This document shows, piece by piece, positions 46,681 through 56,298 of a DNA stretch of 64,000 nt (positions are counted from its first letter, which is position 1; every line of letters begins with the position of its first letter). A program made the translations under genes and the position numbers. Source of the stretch: Roseateles toxinivorans (lineage in GTDB: Bacteria > Pseudomonadota > Gammaproteobacteria > Burkholderiales > Burkholderiaceae_C); assembly GCF_004362525.1 (NCBI RefSeq), contig NZ_SNXS01000003.1:620001-684000 (forward strand). The letters are read 5' to 3'. The notes below the pieces were generated by a model. It was not told the DNA's origin. It did not search any database and saw only the letters and a list, made by a program, of their open reading frames with translations.

Positions 46681-46708
46681 TCAAGTTGTAAATTTTTAGC
46701 GCCGATAT
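46681..46708 (+). promoter_or_regulatory. sigma-28 promoter of motA-motB-cheY-cheZ
   Basis: -35 TCAAGTTG (6/8), spacer of 12, -10 GCCGATAT (7/8). It is placed 31 bases upstream of the motA ATG and after the terminators of the preceding operon, so motAB-cheYZ form a FliA-dependent late operon. Confidence 0.8.
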
Positions 46709-46738
46709 GGGCTGAGCAGCCTCCACAAAGAAATCAAC

Positions 46739-47599
46739 ATGTTCGTCATCATTGGTTGGGCCGTCGCAATGGCGTGCATCTTCGGTGTCTACATCGTGCA
46801 CGGTGGCAACATCGGCGTGATCCTGAAGGCCTTGCCGTTCGAGATGATCACCATCTTTGGAGCGGCAATCGGCGCGTTCCTGGCCAATAACCAGATGAAA
46901 GTGGTCAAGGCCGCGATGCGCGGCCTGGGTACCTGCTTCAAGGGCAGCAAGTTCAGCAAGGCCCGCTATATGGAGCTGCTGGCGCTGATGTACGACATCC
47001 TGCAGAAGGCCCGCAAAGAGGGTCTGATGTCGATCGAAAAAGACGTCGAGGACCCGCACAGCTCCGCCCTGTTCCAGAAGTACCCGACGGTGGGCAATGA
47101 CCACCACGTCACCGAGTTCATCACCGACTATCTGCGCATGATGGTGTCGGGCAATCTGAATGCCCATGAGATCGAAAGCCTGATGGACAGCGAGATCGAG
47201 ACCCACCACCAGGAAGAGCATGCCGCCGTGGCGGCGCTGCAACGTGTGGCCGGTGGGTTGCCGGCCTTCGGCATCGTGGCCGCCGTGCTGGGCGTGGTCA
47301 ACACCATGGGCTCGGTGGGCCAGCCCCCTGCGGTGTTGGGCGGCATGATCGGCTCGGCCCTGGTCGGTACCTTCCTGGGCATTCTGCTGGCCTACGCCTT
47401 TGCCGAGCCACTGGCCGGCCTGCTGGAGCAGAAGGTCGAGGACGCCGGCAAGGAGCTGCAATGCATCAAGACCACTCTGCTGGCCAGCATGCAGGGCTAT
47501 GCGCCCCAGGTGGCGATCGAGTTCGGCCGCAAGGTGCTTTTTTCGGGCGACCGGCCCAGCTTCGTCGAGCTGGAGAGCCATGTGAAGGGCAAGAAGTGA
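46739..47599 (+). CDS. motA: MotA stator protein
   Basis: 286 residues with four membrane segments: MFVIIGWAVAMACIFGVYIV at the start, a second just after, and a C-terminal pair including GGLPAFGIVAAVLGVVNTMG and ALVGTFLGILLAYAFAEPL. The cytoplasmic loop (about 55-170) contains the FliG-contacting charged region. It is the proton-type stator, with MotB 9 bases downstream. The length matches beta- and gammaproteobacterial MotA. Confidence 0.97.
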   Translation: MFVIIGWAVAMACIFGVYIVHGGNIGVILKALPFEMITIFGAAIGAFLANNQMKVVKAAMRGLGTCFKGSKFSKARYMELLALMYDILQKARKEGLMSIEKDVEDPHSSALFQKYPTVGNDHHVTEFITDYLRMMVSGNLNAHEIESLMDSEIETHHQEEHAAVAALQRVAGGLPAFGIVAAVLGVVNTMGSVGQPPAVLGGMIGSALVGTFLGILLAYAFAEPLAGLLEQKVEDAGKELQCIKTTLLASMQGYAPQVAIEFGRKVLFSGDRPSFVELESHVKGKK

Positions 47600-47608
47600 G
47601 GTCAAGCC

Positions 47609-48550
47609 ATGGCTGGTGACGCGAAGAAGCTACAGCCCATCATCGTCAAGAAGATCAAGAAGGGCGGCCATTCAGCCCATGGCGGCGCCTGGAAGATCGC
47701 TTACGCCGACTTCGTGACGGCCATGATGGCCTTCTTTCTTCTGATGTGGCTGCTCGGTTCGACCACCGAGGGCGACAAAAAGGGCATTGCCGACTATTTC
47801 GCCTCGCCGCTGAAGGTGTCGCTGATGGGCGGGTCGGGCTCGGGTGATTCATCCCATGTGCTCAAGGGCGGCGGCGAGGATCTGACGCGCAGCGCCGGTC
47901 AGGTCAAGCGTGGCGATGTCGAGGCGCCCAAGCACCACATCAACCTTCAGGCGCTCAAGGCTGAGCAGAAGCGGGCCGAGCTCACCAGGCTGGAGCAGCT
48001 GAAGGAGAAGGTCGAGGATGTGCTCGCCAACAATCCCAAGCTCGCCTCCATCGGCGGCCAGATCCGGCTGGACATGACGCGTGACGGTCTGCGCATCCAG
48101 ATCGTCGACGAAAACAACCGACCGATGTTTGACAGCGGCAGCGCCTTGGTCAAACCTTATATGCGTGAGTTGCTGCGTGCACTCGGTCAGGTGTTGGCCG
48201 AGGTGCCCAACCGCATCACCCTGGAGGGCCATACCGATGCGACACCGTTCCCGGGCGGCGACCGCGGCTACAGCAATTGGGAGCTGTCCGCCGACCGGGC
48301 CAATGCGTCCCGGCGAGAAATGATCATCGGCGGCCTGCCCGAAGACCGTACATTGCGGGTGCAGGGCCTTGCGTCCAGCACCCTTTTCAACAAGGAAGAT
48401 CCATTGAGCCCGAGCAACCGCCGCATCAGTATTATTGTGATGACCCGAGATGCGGAAGACTCGGTATTCAAGCCGGAAGCGGAGGAGGTGCAAACCAATC
48501 CCGATTCGCCAGCGGGAGGTGCCTCAAGTTTGGCGCCTCCCATCCGATAA
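47609..48550 (+). CDS. motB: MotB stator protein
   Basis: 313 residues. A Lys-rich start is followed by one membrane helix with the proton-binding Asp34 ([20 protein letters not shown]). The periplasmic plug and linker come next, then an OmpA-like peptidoglycan-binding domain ([54 protein letters not shown]). It anchors the stator to the cell wall. cheY begins 26 bases after its stop. Confidence 0.97.
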   Translation: MAGDAKKLQPIIVKKIKKGGHSAHGGAWKIAYADFVTAMMAFFLLMWLLGSTTEGDKKGIADYFASPLKVSLMGGSGSGDSSHVLKGGGEDLTRSAGQVKRGDVEAPKHHINLQALKAEQKRAELTRLEQLKEKVEDVLANNPKLASIGGQIRLDMTRDGLRIQIVDENNRPMFDSGSALVKPYMRELLRALGQVLAEVPNRITLEGHTDATPFPGGDRGYSNWELSADRANASRREMIIGGLPEDRTLRVQGLASSTLFNKEDPLSPSNRRISIIVMTRDAEDSVFKPEAEEVQTNPDSPAGGASSLAPPIR

Positions 48551-48576
48551 GGCCTCAAGCAGATTCGAGGAATGCC

Positions 48577-48969
48577 ATGAGCACCGATATGAAATTTCTG
48601 ATCGTCGATGACTTCTCGACCATGCGCCGCATCGTGCGCGGGTTGCTGAAGGAGATCGGCTACAACAATGCGGACGAGGCGGAAGACGGTGCCGTCGCCC
48701 TGGGGATGCTCAAGCAGACCAAGTACGACTTTGTCGTCAGCGACATCAATATGCCGAACATGAACGGCTTCGACCTGCTCAAGGCGGTCAAGGAAGACCC
48801 CTCGCTGAAGCACATCCCGGTGCTGATGGTGACGGCCGAGGCACGCAAGGAAGACATCGTGCTGGCGGCCCAGACGGGCGCGGCCGGCTACATCGTCAAA
48901 CCCTTCACCAAAGCCACTTTGGAAGAGAAGGTCCAGAAGATCATGCAAAAACTGGCTGCGGCCGCTTGA
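48577..48969 (+). CDS. cheY: CheY response regulator (second copy)
   Basis: 130 residues beginning [20 protein letters not shown], very similar to enteric CheY. The acidic pair is Asp11/Asp12, the phospho-acceptor Asp56 in [16 protein letters not shown], Thr in [12 protein letters not shown] and Lys in GYIVKPFT. It is probably the main motor-binding CheY, being co-transcribed with motAB and cheZ. The longer frame from 48277 is not used. Confidence 0.96.
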   Translation: MSTDMKFLIVDDFSTMRRIVRGLLKEIGYNNADEAEDGAVALGMLKQTKYDFVVSDINMPNMNGFDLLKAVKEDPSLKHIPVLMVTAEARKEDIVLAAQTGAAGYIVKPFTKATLEEKVQKIMQKLAAAA

Positions 48970-48982
48970 ACCGGAGATCTCC

Positions 48983-49609
48983 ATGGCCGACACCATAGCC
49001 AGCCTGGCGCCCACGATGGCAGCCCAGGCCTCGCCCGAGGTCTTCAACCAGCTCGGTCATATCACCCGCCAACTGCACGACACCTTGCAGCATCTGGGTG
49101 TGATGCCCAAGCTGCAGGAGGCCACCGAGGGCCTGCCAGACGCGCGTAGCCGGCTGAGCTATATCGCCAAGAAGACGGGCGAAGCCGCCGAGAAGGTGCT
49201 GAACTCGGTCGACCTGGCCAAGGCCGAGCATGGCCGCATCTCCGAGCAGACGCGTGCCATGGCGGCCTCCATCGTGGCCGATCCGGTCAAGGCGGTGGCG
49301 ACCGGGGCGGTGTTCAATTTCGTTGCCGAGGTCGAAGCCCGCACGGCGGCGATCGACCAGCATCTGACCGACATCATGATGGCCCAGGACTTCCACGACC
49401 TGACCGGCCAGGTGGTGGCCCGGGTCGTCAAGCTGGCCGGTGACCTGGAAGACAGCCTGGTCAAGCTGCTGGTGCAGGCAGCGCCGCCCGAGCAGGCGCA
49501 CAAGGTCGAGGCCGTGTTGCAGGGCCCGGTGGTCGTGCATGAAGGCCGCACCGATGTGGTCAAGGACCAGACCGAGGTGGATGACTTGCTGGCAAGCCTG
49601 GGTTTCTAG
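48983..49609 (+). CDS. cheZ: CheZ phosphatase
   Basis: 208 residues, all helical. The catalytic signature is MMAQDFHDLTGQVVARVV, with Asp139 and Gln143 equivalent to the enteric catalytic Asp and Gln. The CheY-binding tail is TEVDDLLASLGF. It removes phosphate from CheY-P. It is 13 bases after cheY and followed by a terminator, closing the motA-cheZ operon. Confidence 0.97.
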   Translation: MADTIASLAPTMAAQASPEVFNQLGHITRQLHDTLQHLGVMPKLQEATEGLPDARSRLSYIAKKTGEAAEKVLNSVDLAKAEHGRISEQTRAMAASIVADPVKAVATGAVFNFVAEVEARTAAIDQHLTDIMMAQDFHDLTGQVVARVVKLAGDLEDSLVKLLVQAAPPEQAHKVEAVLQGPVVVHEGRTDVVKDQTEVDDLLASLGF

Positions 49610-49626
49610 GCACCGCTGGCCCCCTG

Positions 49627-49650
49627 AACGGCGACCTCGGTCGCCGTTTT
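49627..49650 (+). terminator. terminator after cheZ
   Basis: Stem AACGGCGAC / GTCGCCGTT with loop CTCG, ending in TTTTG. It lies 18 bases beyond the cheZ stop. Confidence 0.85.
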
Positions 49651-49744
49651 GCATTGAAACTACGTCCGGTTTTCACCCCCTTATCTGCCTTAAGTTTTTG
49701 GCCACAGCGGCAAACAATGACGATGACCGTCAACTTGTTTCCCC

Positions 49745-50920
49745 ATGGCCGACCAAAACGCACAAGACCGTAACTTACCCGCCTCAGCCAAGAAGCTGAA
49801 GAAGGCGCGTGATGACGGCCAGGTTGCGCGCTCGCGCGACCTGGGGCACTTCACCGCGATGGGGGCGGGCGGGGCGCTGCTGGTATTGCTTGCGCCGATG
49901 CTGGTGGACTGGCTCAAGCAGATGCTGGCACAGGCGCTGCGCTTCAATGTCACTGCCGTGAGCAGCCCGGCCCAAATGGGCGAGGTGCTGTCCGACCTGA
50001 CCCTGAAGCTCATCCTGGTGGTGGCGCCGATGGGCATCGTGATGGTGCTGGTGGCAATGGCCAGCGCGGTCGCCGCCGGTGGCATGGTCTGGACGCTGAA
50101 GCCCATCACCCCGAAATTCGAACGCATCAGCCCGCTGGCCGGCATCGGCCGGCTGTTCAGCTGGCAGCACGCCAGTGACGCGCTGAAATCCAGCCTGCTG
50201 GCCCTGATCCTGGGTGCCGTTGGCACGCTGGTGCTGAAGGACCGCATGGCCAACTATGTCGGAATGATGGCCGTGCCGCTGCCCAATGCGATCGGCTATG
50301 CCGGCGAGCTGCTGTCGGCCGGCCTGCTGCTGCTGGTGATTGCACTGGCCCTGTTCGCCGCCATCGATGTGCCGCTGCAGCGCGCCCTGCACCTGCGCCG
50401 TTTGAAGATGACACGCGAAGAGGCCAAGCAGGAATACAAGGAGGCCGAGGGCAATGCCGAGGTCAAGGGCCGCATGCGCCAACGCATGCGCGAGATGGCC
50501 AAGCACCGCATGCTGGCCGCCGTGCCCAAGGCCGACCTGGTGGTGATGAACCCGACCCACTATGCCGTGGCCCTGAAGTACGACGAAACCGCGATGGGCG
50601 CACCGCGCGTTGTCGCCAAGGGGGCCGACCTGCTGGCGATGAAGATCCGCGACCTGGCCAAGGAGTCCAAGGTGCCGGTGCTGCAGTCGCCGATGCTGGC
50701 CCGGGCGCTGTATGCGCATTCCGAGGTGGACAAGGAAATCCCCGCCGCCCTGTTCGCCGCCGTGGCGCAGGTGCTTGCCTATGTGTACCAGCTGCGCGCT
50801 GCCATGGCCGGCAAGGCACCGATGCCGGCACAGCAGCCGCAACCCGATGTGCCGGTCGAACTGGACCCCCATCACAAGGCCACCAAGCCCAACGCCGACG
50901 ATCCGGAGACTGACGCATGA
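49745..50920 (+). CDS. flhB: FlhB export switch protein
   Basis: 391 residues. Four membrane segments lie in the first ~210 residues, followed by a cytoplasmic domain with the autocleavage motif NPTH at residues 269-272 (VVMNPTHYAVALKYDE), the same numbering as in Salmonella. It sets export substrate order with FliK. The ATG has no clear Shine-Dalgarno sequence. A TTAAGTTT sits 56 bases upstream without a good -10. The stop overlaps the flhA start (ATGA). Confidence 0.97.
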   Translation: MADQNAQDRNLPASAKKLKKARDDGQVARSRDLGHFTAMGAGGALLVLLAPMLVDWLKQMLAQALRFNVTAVSSPAQMGEVLSDLTLKLILVVAPMGIVMVLVAMASAVAAGGMVWTLKPITPKFERISPLAGIGRLFSWQHASDALKSSLLALILGAVGTLVLKDRMANYVGMMAVPLPNAIGYAGELLSAGLLLLVIALALFAAIDVPLQRALHLRRLKMTREEAKQEYKEAEGNAEVKGRMRQRMREMAKHRMLAAVPKADLVVMNPTHYAVALKYDETAMGAPRVVAKGADLLAMKIRDLAKESKVPVLQSPMLARALYAHSEVDKEIPAALFAAVAQVLAYVYQLRAAMAGKAPMPAQQPQPDVPVELDPHHKATKPNADDPETDA

Positions 50921-53004
50921 ATGGCCTGATGCAACAGATGCAAGCCATGCTGGGCCCACGCGCCGCGCTGCTGCGATCGCTGGGTGCGCCGCTGGCCATC
51001 ATCATGATTCTGGCGATGATGGTGCTACCGTTGCCGCCGTTCGCGCTGGACCTGCTGTTCACCTTCAATATCGCGATGGCGGTGATGGTGATGATGGTGG
51101 CCGCTCACATGCTCAAGCCGCTGGACTTCGCGGCCTTCCCGGCCGTGCTGCTGCTGACCACGCTGATGCGCCTGTCGCTGAACGTCGCCTCCAGCCGCGT
51201 GGTGCTGCTGGAGGGCCACACCGGCACTGGTGCGGCCGGCAAGGTGATCGAGTCCTTTGGCCACTTCCTGATCGGTGGCAACTTCGCCGTCGGCCTGATC
51301 GTCTTCGGCATCCTGGTGGTGATCAACTTCATCGTCGTCACCAAGGGTGCGGAGCGTATTGCCGAGGTTGGTGCCCGCTTCGCCTTGGATGCGATGCCCG
51401 GCAAGCAGATGGCCATCGACGCCGACCTGAACGCCGGTCTGATCGACGAGAAGGAGGCCAAGCGCCGCCGCGCCGAGGTGGGCGAGGAAGCCGAATTCTT
51501 CGGCTCCATGGACGGCGCCAGCAAGTTCGTGCGCGGCGACGCCGTGGCCGGCATCCTGATACTGTTCATCAACATCATCGGCGGCTTCATCATCGGCGTG
51601 GCCCAGCACGGGCTGTCGGCCGGCCAGGCGGCCAACTCCTACATCCTGCTGGCCGTCGGTGACGCGCTCGTCGCGCAGATCCCGGCGTTGCTGATCTCGG
51701 TCGCCGCGGCGATGGTGGTGTCCCGCGTCGGCAAGGACAAGAACGTCGGCGCGCAGATCGCGCAGCAGGTCTTCAACTCGCCGCAGTCGCTGGCCATCAC
51801 CGCCGGCATCATCGGCCTGTTGGGTCTGATCCCGGGCATGCCGCATCTGGTGTTCCTGATGATTGCCGGCGGCTTCGGCTATCTGGCTTGGCTGATGAAG
51901 CAGCGCCACATCCTGGCGGCGCAAAAGCCCAAGGTCACGGCGGTGGCGCCGGCCGAGGCGAATGTCGATGCGAGCTGGGACGATCTTGTGCCTGTCGATA
52001 CGCTGGGCCTGGAGGTCGGCTACCGGCTGATCACGCTGGTCGAGAAGCAGCGCGAGGGCGATCTGCTCAGCCGTATCAAGGGTGTGCGCCGCAAGTTCGC
52101 GCAGGAGGTCGGTTTCCTGCCGCCGCCGGTGCATATCCGCGACAACCTCGAGCTCAAGCCCAGCGCCTACCGCATCACCTTGCGCGGCGCGGTGGTGGGC
52201 GAGGGCGAGGCCTTCCCGGGCATGTGGCTGGCCATCAACCCGGGCCACGCCAGCCAGCAGCTGATCGGCACCCGCACCACCGACCCGGCCTTCGGCCTGC
52301 CCGCGGTATGGATCGAGGACCGCCAGCGCGAGGTGGCGCAAATGGCCGGATTTACCGTTGTTGATTGCTCGACCGTGGTGGCCACCCATCTCTCACACTT
52401 GATGCAAGTGCAGGCGGCCCGGTTGCTGGGCCGCGTGGAGACCCAGGCGCTGGTCGAGCACATGACCAAGCTGGCCCCTCAACTGATCGAAGACGTGATT
52501 CCCAAGATGATAGGTATCGCCACCGTGCAAAGAGTGCTGCAGCTGCTGCTGGAGGAGGGCGTGCACATCCGCGACATGCGATCCATCATCGACTGCCTGG
52601 CCGAGTATGCCCCGACGGTGACCGACCCGAACGAGCTGGCCAGCCGCATCCGCACCCATCTGGCCCCGGCCATCGTGCAGCAGATCTACGGTCCGGTGAA
52701 GGAGTTGGACGTGATCGCACTGGACCCCGAACTCGAACGCCTGGTGACCCAGGCGCTGAACTCGCCGCACGGCGCGGCGCTGGACCCCGGTGTGGCCGAC
52801 ACCCTGGCCCGCTCGGCCGCCGACACCGCCAAGCACCAGGAAGACCTGGGCGTGCCGGCCTGTCTGCTGGTACCCGACGCGATACGCGCGCCGATGGCTC
52901 GACTCTTGAAGCGCGCCGCACCCCGGTTGAAGGTACTGGCGCACAGTGAAATTCCTGAAACCCATTCCATCCGGATCGGCTCGATCATTGGAGGCACGGC
53001 ATGA
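50917..53004 (+). CDS. flhA: FlhA export gate protein
   Basis: 695 residues. The N-terminal half has about eight membrane segments (e.g. PLAIIMILAMMVLPLPPFAL) with the conserved cytoplasmic loop including GKQMAIDADLNAGLIDEKEA. The C-terminal half is the ring-forming cytoplasmic domain (LEVGYRLITLVEKQREGDLL, VGFLPPPVHIRDNLELKPSA). It receives chaperone-substrate complexes and uses the proton gradient. Both ends overlap neighbours by ATGA (flhB, flhF). Confidence 0.97.
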   Translation: MNGLMQQMQAMLGPRAALLRSLGAPLAIIMILAMMVLPLPPFALDLLFTFNIAMAVMVMMVAAHMLKPLDFAAFPAVLLLTTLMRLSLNVASSRVVLLEGHTGTGAAGKVIESFGHFLIGGNFAVGLIVFGILVVINFIVVTKGAERIAEVGARFALDAMPGKQMAIDADLNAGLIDEKEAKRRRAEVGEEAEFFGSMDGASKFVRGDAVAGILILFINIIGGFIIGVAQHGLSAGQAANSYILLAVGDALVAQIPALLISVAAAMVVSRVGKDKNVGAQIAQQVFNSPQSLAITAGIIGLLGLIPGMPHLVFLMIAGGFGYLAWLMKQRHILAAQKPKVTAVAPAEANVDASWDDLVPVDTLGLEVGYRLITLVEKQREGDLLSRIKGVRRKFAQEVGFLPPPVHIRDNLELKPSAYRITLRGAVVGEGEAFPGMWLAINPGHASQQLIGTRTTDPAFGLPAVWIEDRQREVAQMAGFTVVDCSTVVATHLSHLMQVQAARLLGRVETQALVEHMTKLAPQLIEDVIPKMIGIATVQRVLQLLLEEGVHIRDMRSIIDCLAEYAPTVTDPNELASRIRTHLAPAIVQQIYGPVKELDVIALDPELERLVTQALNSPHGAALDPGVADTLARSAADTAKHQEDLGVPACLLVPDAIRAPMARLLKRAAPRLKVLAHSEIPETHSIRIGSIIGGTA

Positions 53005-54659
53005 ATGTCAAACGCTTTACCGCCCGCACGTCCCGCGATGCCCTGACGCTGGTGCGTCAGGCCTTCGGCGATGACGCCGTCGTGCTCTCCACCAAGCCCT
53101 GTGCCGAGGGCGTCGAGGTGCTGGCCATGGCGCCGGAGAGCGTGCAGCAGATCGAGCGCTTCTCGGCCACCGCGCCCAGCGGCAATGCCCCCCAGGCCTC
53201 TGCCGGCAATGCGCCGCGCGGCAGTCTGCAGGCCCGCGCCGCTGCCGCCCTGGCTGACAAGTCCCAGCCGCGCAATCTGCGCCAGCAGGCCGGTGCGCCG
53301 CAGCAGCCGGCGCGGCCGGCCGCGCAGCGCAGCGAACCGGTGATGGATCAGGGCGTGGCCGACGATGTGCAGACCCTGGCGATGAGCACCCTGTCATTCC
53401 AGGACTATGTACGCGAGCGCATGCTCAAGCGCCGCCAGGCCGAACTGAATGCCCAGCCCGACCCCGGTCCGGCCCCCGCGCCGGCCCTGCCCAGCACGGT
53501 GCGCCCGCTGCGCCCGGCCAGTGCGCCGACCATGCAGCAGGAACACCCACCGGTCCGCGGCAGCGCCCCGGCCGTGGCCACGGCCTCCGCAACCGCTGCC
53601 CGCCGCGCCCCGCCGGTGCTGCGCGACGAAATCCGCGTGCAGACCCGCCTGCGCGAAACCCCGACCCTGGCCGATATGGCCCCCGGTTCGGCCAAGCGCG
53701 ACCAGCAGGACATGATGAACGAGCTGCGCTCGATGAAGGGCCTGATCGAGGAGCGCTTCGGCGCGCTGGCCTTCATGGAGAAGCTGCAGCGCCAACCGGC
53801 ACAGGCCCGCCTGACCCAGCGCCTGCTGGAAGGCGGCTTCTCGCCGGCGCTGACGCGCAAGCTGGTCGAGGGCTTTCCGGTCGATCTGCAGAACAGCAAT
53901 GCCGACGAATCGGTCTGGGCCACCCAGGTGCTGCAACACAATCTGCTCACCGACGAGGCCGGCCCGGCCCTGGAAGAGCAGGCCGGCGTGTTCGCGCTGA
54001 TCGGCTCCACCGGCGTCGGCAAGACCACGACCACGGCCAAGATCGCCGCCAATTTCGCCACCCGCCACGGTGCGGCCCAGCTGGGCCTGATCACGCTGGA
54101 CGCCTACCGCGTCGGCGCCCACGAACAGCTGCGCGCCTATGGCCGCATCCTCGGCGTGCCGGTGCACACCGCGCACGACCGCGCCTCGCTGGAAGACCTG
54201 CTGGAACTGCTGTCGGCCAAGAAGATGATCCTGATCGACACGGCCGGCATGGCCCAGCGCGACAGCCGCACCCGCGAGTTGCTGGACATGCTGGCCCACA
54301 AGAGCATACGCAAGCTGCTGGTCGTCAATGCCTCGGCCCAGGGCGAGACGATCGAGGACGTGGTGCTGTCCTGGCGCGCCAGCGAATGCCAGGGCGTGGT
54401 GCTGTCCAAGATCGACGAGGCCGTCAAGCTGGGCCCGGCACTGGACACACTGATACGCCACCGCCTGCGCGTCGTCGGCGTGGCCAACGGCCAGCGCGTG
54501 CCGGAAGACTGGCATCGCCTGTCGGCCCATGCGCTGATCCAGCGCGCGCTGCGTGGTGGTGGCGCCAGTGCCTGGCGGGTCGACGCCTCCGACGTGAACC
54601 TGATCTTTGCCGGCGCCCCCGTGAGCAGCGCCGCGCTTGCAGCCGGTCTGCACGTCTGA
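53001..54659 (+). CDS. flhF: FlhF SRP-type GTPase
   Basis: 552 residues, on the long side. Residues 1-60 form the basic B-domain start (MNVKRFTARTSRDALTLVRQ). A long Ala/Pro/Arg-rich linker (about 60-240) precedes the NG GTPase with P-loop LIGSTGVGKTTTTAKIAANF, LITLDAYRVGAHEQLRAYG and the G3 motif DTAGMAQRD, then LSKIDEAVKLG. It places the flagellum at the pole, together with FlhG. It is coupled to flhA and followed by an FlhG-like gene. Confidence 0.95.
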   Translation: MNVKRFTARTSRDALTLVRQAFGDDAVVLSTKPCAEGVEVLAMAPESVQQIERFSATAPSGNAPQASAGNAPRGSLQARAAAALADKSQPRNLRQQAGAPQQPARPAAQRSEPVMDQGVADDVQTLAMSTLSFQDYVRERMLKRRQAELNAQPDPGPAPAPALPSTVRPLRPASAPTMQQEHPPVRGSAPAVATASATAARRAPPVLRDEIRVQTRLRETPTLADMAPGSAKRDQQDMMNELRSMKGLIEERFGALAFMEKLQRQPAQARLTQRLLEGGFSPALTRKLVEGFPVDLQNSNADESVWATQVLQHNLLTDEAGPALEEQAGVFALIGSTGVGKTTTTAKIAANFATRHGAAQLGLITLDAYRVGAHEQLRAYGRILGVPVHTAHDRASLEDLLELLSAKKMILIDTAGMAQRDSRTRELLDMLAHKSIRKLLVVNASAQGETIEDVVLSWRASECQGVVLSKIDEAVKLGPALDTLIRHRLRVVGVANGQRVPEDWHRLSAHALIQRALRGGGASAWRVDASDVNLIFAGAPVSSAALAAGLHV

Positions 54660-54708
54660 TTCAAGACGCCCAGCCCGCTCTCAAACAGAACAAGACCCCT
54701 ACCGCCTC

Positions 54709-55515
54709 ATGCACAACCCCTTCGCAGCACCCGCTCCGCAAGATCAGGCCGATGGCCTGCGCCGGATGTTCTCGGCCTCGCGTGTGCGTTTCGTGCCCGT
54801 GGTCAGCAACCCCAATGTAGCCTTCGGCGGGGTGCTGCTGGAACGGCTGTGCGCCGCCTTTGCCGAACTGGGCCTGCACACCTTGGTTGTCGATGCCGGC
54901 GAGAACTCGCCCGCCCCGGACGAACTGGCTGCTGTCGATCTGGGTGCCTGCGTCGAGCAGTTGTCCGACAAGGTGTCGTACCTGGCCGCCCGTGGCCTGC
55001 CGATGCGCTTCATCAACTCGCATGGCTCGGCGGCCGAGATGCTCAACGCGGTGATCGAAGCCGCCCCGCAGGCCGATGTGGTGTTGCTGCATGCCAGCGC
55101 GGCCGAATTGTGCCGCGTCGTGGCTCGGCGCGAGGTCCGCCCGGTGCTGCTGGCCGATGACCACCCGCACAGCGTGACCCATGCCTACGCCGGCATGAAG
55201 CTGCTGACGCAGCGCGCCGGCCTGATGGTCTACAGCCTGCTGCTGGGCGCCGACGAGCACTCGCCCCGCGTCGAGCGTATCGCCCAGCAGATGACGACCT
55301 GCGCCGACAGCTTCCTGGGCGCCGTGCTGCGCGACTGGGCCGCGATTGACCCGATTGCTCCGCCCGATGAGAGGCCATCCCCCGAACTGCGGCATCTGGC
55401 GCGTGAACTATTGATGGCCGCGCCGCCCGGCGCAGCCCTCGATGCGCCCGCCGACGCGATGCCTTTGCGTGGGCTGCTCCGTCCGTGGCAAGATGCCGGT
55501 ATGGCCGCAAATTGA
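54709..55515 (+). CDS. flhG: degenerate FlhG/FleN-like MinD-family protein
   Basis: 268 residues from the ATG at 54709 (no clear ribosome site). The DGLRRMF near the start corresponds to the DQA-x-x-LR-type helix of FlhG. At the place of the P-loop (expected KGGVGKT) it reads SNPNVAFGGVLLERL, so the Lys/Thr that bind ATP are absent. The deviant parts still follow the MinD fold: LHTLVVDAGENSP, ADVVLLHA and the FlhG-like VTHAYAGMKLLTQRAGLMVY. Position between flhF and fliA supports the identity. It probably cannot hydrolyse ATP and would act by binding FlhF or C-ring parts. Confidence 0.8.
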   Translation: MHNPFAAPAPQDQADGLRRMFSASRVRFVPVVSNPNVAFGGVLLERLCAAFAELGLHTLVVDAGENSPAPDELAAVDLGACVEQLSDKVSYLAARGLPMRFINSHGSAAEMLNAVIEAAPQADVVLLHASAAELCRVVARREVRPVLLADDHPHSVTHAYAGMKLLTQRAGLMVYSLLLGADEHSPRVERIAQQMTTCADSFLGAVLRDWAAIDPIAPPDERPSPELRHLARELLMAAPPGAALDAPADAMPLRGLLRPWQDAGMAAN

Positions 55516-55530
55516 ATGTTGGAGCAGAGC

Positions 55531-56244
55531 ATGTACACCGCCAAAGGCCAACTGGACATCAATTCGATGATCAAGCAGTACAGCCCGCTGGTGCGGCGAC
55601 TGGCACATCAGATGATTGCCAAGCTGCCCGCCAACGTGGAGATCAACGACCTGATCCAGGTAGGCATGATTGGTTTGACCGATGCCCTGTCGCGTTTCGA
55701 CGCCGCTCAGGGCGTGCAATTCGAGACCTTTGCCACCCAGCGCATCCGCGGCGCCATGCTCGACGAGCTGCGCGGCGGCGACTGGATGAGCCGCGGCACG
55801 CGCCGCCAGCAGCGTTCGATCGAGACCGCCGTGCACAAGCTGGAGCAGAAGCTCGGCCGTGCGCCGCATGAATCCGAGATTGCCAAGGAAATGGGCCTGA
55901 GCCTGGTCGAATACCAGGAGTTGCTGGGCAAGGTGCGGGGCACCCAGCTGGTCTATCTGGAGGACATGTCGGGCGACGATGGCGATGACGATTATCTGGA
56001 CCGCCATGTCGTCTCCGACGACCACAACCCGCTGGCTCAGCTACAGGACCAGCGCATGCGCCAGGCTCTGGTCGACGCGATCAAGAATCTGCCCGAGCGT
56101 GAGCAGTACGTGATGAGCATGTACTACGAGCACGACATGAACCTGAAAGAGATCGCCGCCGTGCTGAAGGTCACGGAGTCACGGGTCTGCCAGCTCCACA
56201 GTCAGTCTATTGCAAGGTTACGCGTCAAACTGAGAGAGTGGTAG
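55531..56244 (+). CDS. fliA: FliA sigma-28 factor
   Basis: 237 residues. I start at the ATG at 55531 (MYTAKGQLDINSMIKQYSPL), with GGAG 7 bases upstream. Region 2 is LVRRLAHQMIAKLPANVEIN and FDAAQGVQFETFATQRIRGA, region 3 is RAPHESEIAKEMGLSLVEYQ, and region 4 is LKEIAAVLKVTESRVCQLHS. It directs RNA polymerase to late flagellar promoters such as those at 40291, 42117, 44407 and 46681. An acidic insert (DDGDDDYLDR) precedes region 4. No flgM is in the window. Confidence 0.96.
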   Translation: MYTAKGQLDINSMIKQYSPLVRRLAHQMIAKLPANVEINDLIQVGMIGLTDALSRFDAAQGVQFETFATQRIRGAMLDELRGGDWMSRGTRRQQRSIETAVHKLEQKLGRAPHESEIAKEMGLSLVEYQELLGKVRGTQLVYLEDMSGDDGDDDYLDRHVVSDDHNPLAQLQDQRMRQALVDAIKNLPEREQYVMSMYYEHDMNLKEIAAVLKVTESRVCQLHSQSIARLRVKLREW

Positions 56245-56298
56245 TCAAGAGGGGGTGCAGTCCTGCCCTTGTGTTCACTCATTTGGGCTTCCAGAGGC

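Noticed and set aside
49689-49720. Sigma-28 promoter for flhB
   Set aside because: TTAAGTTT is a good -35, but no acceptable -10 follows at 11 or 12 bases, and flhBA is expected to be FlhDC-controlled.
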